Assembly: GCA_004793585.1 (NCBI GenBank)
Contig: SRZB01000033.1
Location: 1 to 39,458 of the forward strand
Origin: Hominisplanchenecus murintestinalis
GTDB lineage: Bacteria; Bacillota; Clostridia; Lachnospirales; Lachnospiraceae
DNA: 39,458 nucleotides
Direction: 5' to 3'
The notes beneath the pieces were generated by a model. The model made no database searches. It was not told the DNA's origin and saw only the letters and a list, made by a program, of their open reading frames with translations. Positions 25,806 to 31,636 of the stretch are shown here, piece after piece; the first letter of the stretch is position 1; each line of letters starts with the position of its first letter. The translations under genes were made by a program, and so were the position numbers.

Positions 25806-26491
25806 AGAGTCACCTCCTCTTGCGTCCGTTCAGAAATTTCTCCATCAAAAATATCCACTGTCCTTCCGGCATGACGGGCAATCTCGCCGTCATGCGTAAT
25901 CATAATGACTGTCACTCCCTCTTCATTCAGCTTTGCAAACAACTCCATAACTTGTTTTCCCGATTTTGAATCCAAAGCTCCCGTAGGTTCGTCCGCCAGC
26001 AGGATTTTCGGTTTATTTACCATGGCTCTGGCAATCGCCACCCTTTGTTTCTGCCCTCCTGAGAGCTGGTTTGGGACGAACGAGAGACGGTCGGATAAAC
26101 CCACTCTGTCCAGCGCCTCCGCCGCGAGCCTGTTCCGCTCCTTCTTGGAAATTCCTGCATAAATTAAAGGTAATGCCACGTTCTCCAGCGCCGTCTGCCT
26201 CGGCAGAAGCTGGAAAGTCTGAAATACAAACCCGATTTTATTCAGCCGGATATCTGCCAGCTCATTTTCTTTCTGGAGCAGCACGTCTACGCCGTCCAGC
26301 TTATATTCTCCTTTTGTGGGTAAATCCAGGCAGCCGACAATATTCATCAAGGTAGATTTTCCAGAACCGGAGGGCCCCATGATCGCCACATATTCGCCTT
26401 CCTCTACATGGAGCGTTACATCCTTTAATACCGGAACCACCATACTGCCCTGGACATAATCTTTATAGATATGGTTCAATTCTAGTATCAC
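25802..26491 (-). CDS. MacB-type ABC transporter ATP-binding protein
   Basis: A 229-residue ATPase of the LolD/MacB type. Seen are the Walker A MGPSGSGKST, the Q-loop in GFVFQTFQLLP, the signature LSGGQKQRVAIARA, the Walker B ILLADEPTGALDS and the H-loop IMITHDGEIA. The FQLLP and NIVGCLDLPT wording is typical for export ATPases paired with FtsX-type permeases. The start codon is GTG at 26491, which shares one base with the stop codon of the preceding adaptor (TAGTG) and follows GGAGGAAG. It powers the permease encoded two genes downstream. Confidence 0.95.
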   Translation of the reverse strand: MILELNHIYKDYVQGSMVVPVLKDVTLHVEEGEYVAIMGPSGSGKSTLMNIVGCLDLPTKGEYKLDGVDVLLQKENELADIRLNKIGFVFQTFQLLPRQTALENVALPLIYAGISKKERNRLAAEALDRVGLSDRLSFVPNQLSGGQKQRVAIARAMVNKPKILLADEPTGALDSKSGKQVMELFAKLNEEGVTVIMITHDGEIARHAGRTVDIFDGEISERTQEEVTL

Positions 26492-27921
26492 TATTCTTCC
26501 TCCAATCCATTTCCAAATACGGCGCTGCCGTCAATCGTTTCTACATCCTGAATCGCGTCAACACCGCCAGATGCACCCGGATCTCCTAAGTCTGCATCAC
26601 CGTCATAGATTTCTTCATCTGACGGCTCATCTTCATCATCAACCGGCTCATCACTTCCTCCGCCTGCCGGGGCAGCGTCAAACTCTGGAACTTTATTATT
26701 TCCCATGCCGCCCATGTCTCCCATCTCAGGCGCCTGGTCTATATTCTTCACCGCATTGTCTCCTTCCTGAATCGATTCATCCGGAAATGCGATGTAATCC
26801 TCCTCTGCTAAACCGTCCAGAATCTGGTATTTCTGAAGCTCCTCATCAAACTCTCCCAGGGACACTGAGCGCTTTTCCATCTTATCCTTCGACGTAGCTG
26901 CCCATACATAAGCGTCATTCTCCTCCTGGACAATATAGTAGCTGTCCAGCCACATGCCTTCCTTCGGCTCATCCTGTCCATGATCCATCTCCATATACAC
27001 ATGCTGTCCGAGCATAAGTCCTTCAGCCGTTTCCAGTTCTACATAAAAAGGATAATTGCTGGAATTCTCCGTACCGCCATCCGAGCTGGCGTACATCATA
27101 CCTCCGTTTTTCTCCGGCTTCTCCAAATCTACAGCCGTCATGGTTCCTTTCCAAGTCGTGTCATCTACCCTTGAATGAATAATTACCGGCTGCCCCTCTA
27201 TGACTGCCGACATATTCTGTTCATTGACTGTCCCTTTAATGCGGAAATTTCCGGTTGCCAGCACTGTCATAAAAGGCTCCGCTTCTCCCGTCATAGAATT
27301 CACTTCCGGGTTCTCGATAGAATTGACAGATTTCACCACGCCATCTATCTCACTCGTTACCTCAGCGTTCGCAATGCTGTTTTTTAGTTTTCCAATTTCC
27401 ATCTGCTTGCTTTTCTGTTCGTACTCTTTTCTCTTTATTTCATTTTCCGCCGAATTAATCTGCGTCGTGTAGCTGAGCTGGGAATCTGCAGATGCATTTG
27501 CTTTCTCTTTTTTCAGAGAAACAATCTGCTCCTTCGTCTGGTCAATCTCGTTTGCCAGACGATCCAAATCAATCTCTGCCTGCGCCAGATTTTCTTCCAT
27601 TTCTTCCGTATTATATGTAAAAAGTTTATCTCCCGCCTTGACTTCGTCCCCTTCCTGAACCAGGATTTCATCCACTTTCTTATCAGAGGGAAGCTCTATT
27701 TCCCATGTTTTTTGCGGCTCCACAACTCCCGCGAACCTGTCTGTCAATCCATTCCCGCTGCCAAGCCCGCAAAGCTCCGCCACGGAATCTACATAAACCG
27801 CACTGTCAGGATTCCCTCCTGAACTGTCTCCTTCTCTGAACACCGTAAAAAACACGCCGCCCGCTATCACGACCACCAGCACCACACCTGCGATTATCAT
27901 CTGCACTTTCTTTCTTTTCAT
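26491..27921 (-). CDS. Membrane-fusion adaptor protein (HlyD/MacA type)
   Basis: A 476-residue adaptor and first gene of the export operon. Residues 8-27 form the membrane anchor (MIIAGVVLVVVIAGGVFFTVF). Then come the first lipoyl half (KKVDEILVQEGDEVKAGDKLFTYNT), a coiled-coil hairpin (LDRLANEIDQTKEQIVSLKKEK and EIKRKEYEQKSKQMEIGKLKN), the second half (SEIDGVVKSVNSIENPEV) and a beta-barrel. The C-terminus after residue 405 is glycine- and acid-rich, as is common for Gram-positive adaptors. The ATG at 27921 after GGAGGAAGG replaces a longer open frame to 28020. The operon thus has two adaptors for a single ATPase/permease pair. Confidence 0.9.
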   Translation of the reverse strand: MKRKKVQMIIAGVVLVVVIAGGVFFTVFREGDSSGGNPDSAVYVDSVAELCGLGSGNGLTDRFAGVVEPQKTWEIELPSDKKVDEILVQEGDEVKAGDKLFTYNTEEMEENLAQAEIDLDRLANEIDQTKEQIVSLKKEKANASADSQLSYTTQINSAENEIKRKEYEQKSKQMEIGKLKNSIANAEVTSEIDGVVKSVNSIENPEVNSMTGEAEPFMTVLATGNFRIKGTVNEQNMSAVIEGQPVIIHSRVDDTTWKGTMTAVDLEKPEKNGGMMYASSDGGTENSSNYPFYVELETAEGLMLGQHVYMEMDHGQDEPKEGMWLDSYYIVQEENDAYVWAATSKDKMEKRSVSLGEFDEELQKYQILDGLAEEDYIAFPDESIQEGDNAVKNIDQAPEMGDMGGMGNNKVPEFDAAPAGGGSDEPVDDEDEPSDEEIYDGDADLGDPGASGGVDAIQDVETIDGSAVFGNGLEEE

Positions 27922-28005
27922 GGCCTTCCTCCATCTATACAATATTTGGCATTCGTCCAGGACAACGCGCCTGCCTCCCGGCCACCCCGCCATGTTTCTT
28001 TGTCC

Positions 28006-28011
28006 AGTATA
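28006..28011 (-). promoter_or_regulatory. Candidate -10 box of the export operon
   Basis: TATACT on the minus strand, about 85 bases upstream of the first adaptor gene. The corresponding -35 position (TAGGAC) is poor, as is usual for promoters that need an activator. CTTAA/TTAAG arms lie just upstream at 28035-28051. Confidence 0.4.
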
Positions 28012-28078
28012 ACATGGCATTGTGCGTTGTCCTACTTAAAATTTCATTAAGATTTTGCTGAAAGCAACCTGTTGAATT

Positions 28079-28112
28079 TTTCAGGAATTTTATGAGGATT
28101 TTCAGGAATTTT
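28079..28112 (-). promoter_or_regulatory. Direct repeat upstream of the export operon (possible activator site)
   Basis: TTTTCAGGAATTTT occurs at about 28078-28091 and again at 28099-28112, 21 bases apart, i.e. two turns of the helix. Spacing of this kind is common for OmpR-type response regulators, which often control such exporters. No regulator gene lies in the window, so the assignment is inference. The rest of 28022-28246 shows no gene. Confidence 0.45.
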
Positions 28113-28246
28113 TGTTGCTAATGTGTTGCTGACTGTTCACATTTACTCCGCCACGCGTTCCGCTTATCCACGAAATTACACCGTGTTCCGCCATTGCTAT
28201 GTGGTTACAAGACCCATGTAATATACTGGCTGCTGTATCGTTTCAT

Positions 28247-29056
28247 TCAACATCTCTTCCGGAATAAGTCCACCACTACCAGCTCTGTCGGATTTCCTAT
28301 CCGTGGAATCCTTGAATGGGAACCCAATCCCGCGCTAACTGCCATATAGTGCCCGTTTTTCACGAATATCCCTCTGTCATACCGCGGAAATGGCACACAC
28401 TGCGGGCTGACGATCCCCCCCAAAAACGGAAGCCGCAGGAAACCTCCGTGCAGGTGCCCGGACAGCGTCAAGTCTGCTCCCCATTCCTCATATGCAGCGA
28501 AACACATGGGGTTGTGGGCAAGCAGAATCTGATACCTCTCCTGTGTCCCTTTCCCTAAATATGTTTCCAGCTCTGCCAGAGAAAGAGTTTCAAAACAAAA
28601 CCGCCGGTAAAATCTCCAGGGAAGCTGCAGGCCATAAATCCGCAGCGGCACATTTTTCACCGTTGTATCTACACATTCATTTTCCAATAAAAATACGCCG
28701 GCTTCACGGACAGCTTCGGCATAACGTTCATAGCGCAAACCGAAACTGTCTGTGTCCAGCTTCATACGATGTTCATGATTTCCATACCCATAATACACCG
28801 GATATTTCTCTGCCAATACCTGCAGAAGCCGCAACGCCGTGCCTTCTTCCTCCGGCTCCCCTGAAGTAAGCATATCCCCGGCAGCAGCAATCAAATCCGG
28901 CTTCTGCCGATGAATTTCTTGTATCAGAACATCATTGTTCTTTCCATAGCTCTCATTGTGCAAATCGCTTAACAGGACAATCCTTATTTTCCCTTCGAGA
29001 CAGTATTTCTTTTTATCAATTGGTATTTGATATCTGGTTACTCTAAATTTTTTCAT
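28247..29056 (-). CDS. Metallophosphoesterase (YkuE-like)
   Basis: A 269-residue calcineurin-type phosphoesterase with the usual metal-ligand blocks in order: LLSDLHNE, AAGDMLTSG, YGYGNHEH, LLAHNP and LSGHLHGG. This matches cytosolic or membrane-associated Metallophos proteins similar to YaeI/YkuE; substrate is not known. No signal peptide is present. It lies 44 bases downstream of dacF. A TTGTAT-N17-TATACT promoter ends only six bases before the ATG and no standard ribosome site is visible, which suggests a leaderless transcript in addition to read-through from dacF. Confidence 0.9.
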   Translation of the reverse strand: MKKFRVTRYQIPIDKKKYCLEGKIRIVLLSDLHNESYGKNNDVLIQEIHRQKPDLIAAAGDMLTSGEPEEEGTALRLLQVLAEKYPVYYGYGNHEHRMKLDTDSFGLRYERYAEAVREAGVFLLENECVDTTVKNVPLRIYGLQLPWRFYRRFCFETLSLAELETYLGKGTQERYQILLAHNPMCFAAYEEWGADLTLSGHLHGGFLRLPFLGGIVSPQCVPFPRYDRGIFVKNGHYMAVSAGLGSHSRIPRIGNPTELVVVDLFRKRC

Positions 29057-29061
29057 GTCCC

Positions 29062-29091
29062 GAGTATAGCATACTCTCTCTCAAAATACAA
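29062..29091 (-). promoter_or_regulatory. Promoter at the metallophosphoesterase start codon, with palindrome
   Basis: TTGTAT (29086-29091) and TATACT (29063-29068) on the minus strand have a 17-base spacer. The expected transcription start falls on the A of the ATG at 29056. A perfect palindrome GAGTAT-AGC-ATACTC (29062-29076) covers the -10 box and could be an operator. Confidence 0.5.
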
Positions 29092-29100
29092 TTCACCTGT

Positions 29101-30261
29101 TCAGCACAGGTACGCATACCAGGCTTCTTTCAGATAATCAAAAAATCCCGCTTTCTCTACGTCTTTGTCTACCAAAAGTTTTACCGCACCGATTTTTTTA
29201 CCGTTCAGAAAATATTGTGCCTCCCCTGCACTGTCGCCATTTAACAGAGGCGCTTCCATTTCCTCCTGCATCACAATTTCTTTCTTTATCGCTGAGAGAT
29301 CTGCCCCATCTGTATCCAAATAATTAAATTCCCCCTCATAACGGCATGGAACTGTCTTTTCCACGCCCCTCTTCACCCGTATTTCCGGCAGTACGTCCTT
29401 ATTCTCATCTGTATAAAGCACGCATTTTCCAAACCCATAGTTCAGCAGTGCTGCCGCATTCGCAAATCTGGTTTTTGAATTTGGAGCAGTCATAATAACA
29501 CTAATTAGTTCAATCCCATTTCGGACAGCAGTTGCTGAAAGGCAGTATTTCGCAATACTGGTACTTCCCGTTTTCAGCCCTTTGCAGCCCTCATAGCTTC
29601 GCAGCAGCTTGTTTGTGTTCGTCAAACCAAAGACTTTCGTCCCCTGTCTTGTCACATGGGTAATATCTTCCATCCATACCGTCGTATAGTCATAAATCTG
29701 CGGAAAACGTGTAACCAGTTCCCGCGACATAATAGCGATATCTCTTGCAGTTGTATAGTGATTTGGATCCTCTGTCAACCCACAGCAATCCACAAAATTT
29801 GTGTTCAGCATACCAAGCTCTTTCGCCCGCCGATTCATCAGGTTTACGAATTCCTGTTCTGTGCCGCTGATATGCTCTGCCATAGTCACTGCCGCATCAT
29901 TCCCCGATGCAATCATAATGCACTTAATCAGAGTCTCTACCGTCTGCTTCTCTCCCTCTTCCAGAAAAACCTGGGATCCTCCCATAGACTTTGCGTGGGC
30001 GCTCGTAACTGCCTCATCCGTAAGCTTTATCTTGCCGCTTTCAATCGCTTCAAAAATCAAAAGTGCCGTCATGATTTTTGTCACGCTGGCAGGACTTCTT
30101 TTCTCATCTGCCGCTTTCTCGTAAAGCACCGTCCCTGTCGAAGCCTCCACCAGAATCGCGGAAGGCGACTCAATCTCAACGCTCTCTCCCTCCGCGCATA
30201 CCGGAAGGACGCCCTGGAAAAACATCAGCGCAGCAAGTAATGTTGCCAAAAATTTTTTCAT
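29101..30261 (-). CDS. dacF: D-alanyl-D-alanine carboxypeptidase (DacF-like penicillin-binding protein)
   Basis: A 386-residue low-molecular-weight PBP (S11 family) that removes the terminal D-alanine from peptidoglycan stem peptides outside the cell. A signal peptide (MKKFLATLLAALMFFQGVLPVCA) is followed by the three active-site motifs: S59-V-T-K62, S119-G-N121 and K230-T-G232. A C-terminal beta-rich domain and a final helix-like segment (AGFFDYLKEAWYAYL) could hold it on the membrane. The ribosome site AGGAG lies inside the 3' arm of a terminator hairpin (30265-30318), nine bases before the ATG. It is followed by the metallophosphoesterase gene. Confidence 0.93.
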   Translation of the reverse strand: MKKFLATLLAALMFFQGVLPVCAEGESVEIESPSAILVEASTGTVLYEKAADEKRSPASVTKIMTALLIFEAIESGKIKLTDEAVTSAHAKSMGGSQVFLEEGEKQTVETLIKCIMIASGNDAAVTMAEHISGTEQEFVNLMNRRAKELGMLNTNFVDCCGLTEDPNHYTTARDIAIMSRELVTRFPQIYDYTTVWMEDITHVTRQGTKVFGLTNTNKLLRSYEGCKGLKTGSTSIAKYCLSATAVRNGIELISVIMTAPNSKTRFANAAALLNYGFGKCVLYTDENKDVLPEIRVKRGVEKTVPCRYEGEFNYLDTDGADLSAIKKEIVMQEEMEAPLLNGDSAGEAQYFLNGKKIGAVKLLVDKDVEKAGFFDYLKEAWYAYLC

Positions 30262-30264
30262 AAA

Positions 30265-30318
30265 AAACCGCTCCTATTCCGTCTTCTATGTAAATTATAG
30301 TAGACAAAGGAGCGGTTT
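30265..30318 (-). terminator. Hairpin that ends the CmpB gene and contains the dacF ribosome site
   Basis: AAACCGCTCCT (30265-30275) and AGGAGCGGTTT (30308-30318) are perfectly complementary and, on the minus strand, are followed by six T and then directly by the dacF ATG. The 3' arm carries AGGAG, the dacF ribosome site. The loop contains TATAAT (30294-30299 on the minus strand), so a transcript begun there would lack the 5' arm and leave the site free. Confidence 0.8.
30294..30299 (-). promoter_or_regulatory. -10 box of dacF inside the terminator loop
   Basis: TATAAT on the minus strand with predicted start near 30287. The -35 position has only a weak match, overlapping the 5' arm of the hairpin. 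Confidence 0.5.
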
Positions 30319-30327
30319 ATACCATCG

Positions 30328-30897
30328 TTATGAAATGCGGATGCCCTTTTGTACAGGCACCCCTTTCTTCGCTCTATACATATGTACTGAAAAATCCACA
30401 AAATAATATACAATCAAAATCACAGCCAGAACACATCCGACATCAGCCGAATATGTATCCGCAAAAGCCATCACACCTTTATGTAAAAAACCAAACAGGC
30501 AGATTGTGTACAATCCCCACGCAAGAGTACTTTCCAGGCAGATGATTCCCTTGTAATTAAACGGCTTCTCTGTGTAATCCCACCAGACTGCCCCCAAGAT
30601 GCGAATCATCAGCTTCGCAACTAAAAACTCAAAAAACGTAGCGCCTATGCTGCCCAATATGTACAACCCTACATAATTCCCCTCCAGAGGACGGAGCAGA
30701 AGATACGCCCCCACCGCTCCAAACCCATAAATCGGACAAATAGGTCCGAAGATAAATCCCCGGTTCACCAGTCGTTTTTCACAAAACGACATGTAAATCG
30801 ACTCCACACACCATCCAAGGATACTATAAATCAAAAACCACTGTATCACATGGTATACATCTATCCCCGTTCCGTAAATTATCATGTCCCACGGCAT
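30328..30897 (-). CDS. CmpB-type putative ABC transporter permease
   Basis: A 189-residue integral membrane protein of the ABC_trans_CmpB family (PF06541). The N-terminal IQWFLIYSILGWCVESIYMSFCEKRLVNRGFIFGPICPIYGFGA is its hallmark, and WWDYTEKPFNYKGIICLESTLAWGLY is the second conserved block. About five hydrophobic segments are seen. In spite of the name there is no ATPase partner nearby and the transport role is not proven. The ATG at 30897 follows AGGTGAG; the upstream in-frame ATG at 30960 lacks a site. A strong hairpin follows the stop codon. Confidence 0.85.
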   Translation of the reverse strand: MPWDMIIYGTGIDVYHVIQWFLIYSILGWCVESIYMSFCEKRLVNRGFIFGPICPIYGFGAVGAYLLLRPLEGNYVGLYILGSIGATFFEFLVAKLMIRILGAVWWDYTEKPFNYKGIICLESTLAWGLYTICLFGFLHKGVMAFADTYSADVGCVLAVILIVYYFVDFSVHMYRAKKGVPVQKGIRIS

Positions 30898-31256
30898 ATT
30901 ACTCACCTCTCCTAAAACAAAGCTTATCTTGTGTCTGTATAATCGTAAACATCCTATCACAAATTTGATCGTTTGACTACTTTCCTTAGAAAATATTAAG
31001 AAAATTTAAGCTGCTTATAACGGTATAAAGTGCAAAGAAAAAAGATATGTATATCAGATACCATCCTCTTTCTTCTTTTGCTGAGTTATTTACAACAGAT
31101 GTACGATTATTTTCATCAAGAACTACTGAAAGGCCACAACAAATATGTGGAAACTGACGGTTATCAGGATACCGTAGTATATTTGGCGATTACTTTTCTC
31201 AAACCAGTTCAGCATCATTTTTTCTTTCCAGACCCTCCATTCTTACCCATATAGAA
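30898..31256. other. Intergenic stretch with no supported gene
   Basis: AT-rich sequence between the CmpB gene and the rpsU terminator. A plus-strand frame at 31030-31254 has no ribosome site and a non-protein-like composition. No tRNA, repeat or strong promoter was seen. Confidence 0.6.
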
Positions 31257-31283
31257 AACTCCCCGACTCAATGTCGGAGAGTT
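31257..31283 (-). terminator. Terminator of rpsU
   Basis: AACTCCCCGAC (31257-31267) pairs with GTCGGAGAGTT (31273-31283) apart from one mismatch. On the minus strand TTTTCTAT overlaps and follows the stem, 12 bases after the rpsU stop codon. Confidence 0.85.
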
Positions 31284-31294
31284 TCATCTGCACA

Positions 31295-31471
31295 TTAGTT
31301 ATACTTACGCTTACGAGCAGCTTCGGATTTCTTTTTACGTCTCACGCTTGGTTTTTCGTAATGTTCTCTCTTACGAATCTCCTGCTGAATACCAGCCTTC
31401 GCGCAGTTTCTTTTGAAACGACGCAAAGCGCTGTCCAAAGTCTCGTTCTCTTTAACGATTACGTTTGACAT
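31295..31471 (-). CDS. rpsU: 30S ribosomal protein S21
   Basis: A 58-residue S21, which binds near the anti-Shine-Dalgarno end of 16S rRNA and helps initiation. The start [21 protein letters not shown] and the basic C-terminus [15 protein letters not shown] are standard. It is transcribed alone: promoter at 31550-31577, leader hairpin at 31494-31521, terminator at 31257-31283. The ribosome site is GGAGGGAGG right after the leader hairpin, unusually far from the ATG, or a weaker GTGAGG close to it. Confidence 0.97.
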   Translation of the reverse strand: MSNVIVKENETLDSALRRFKRNCAKAGIQQEIRKREHYEKPSVRRKKKSEAARKRKYN

Positions 31472-31493
31472 AGCCTCACACCTAACCTCCCTC

Positions 31494-31521
31494 CAGTTGT
31501 AGATTGTGCATAATACAACTG
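31494..31521 (-). promoter_or_regulatory. Hairpin in the rpsU leader beside the ribosome site
   Basis: CAGTTGTA (31494-31501) and TACAACTG (31514-31521) are exact complements around a 12-base loop. On the mRNA the hairpin ends at the first G of the GGAGGGAGG ribosome site. It may control S21 synthesis; this is inference. Confidence 0.45.
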
Positions 31522-31549
31522 TACGGGTATTTTTATTGCACTGATATTC

Positions 31550-31577
31550 ATTATACCATAATTTCCATATACGTCAA
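31550..31577 (-). promoter_or_regulatory. Promoter of rpsU
   Basis: TTGACG (31572-31577) and TATAAT (31550-31555) on the minus strand with a 16-base spacer and an extended -10 (TGG before TATAAT). A very strong promoter by sequence. Confidence 0.85.
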
Positions 31578-31636
31578 GGATTATTTATTTTGTTCTGACA
31601 AAATTTTACTCGTAGCGCAAAGCATCAATTTCTGTT

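Noticed and set aside
31030-31254. Plus-strand 74-codon open frame between the CmpB gene and rpsU
   Set aside because: No ribosome site, no promoter, and a composition rich in aromatic and histidine residues at the end that does not look like a real protein.
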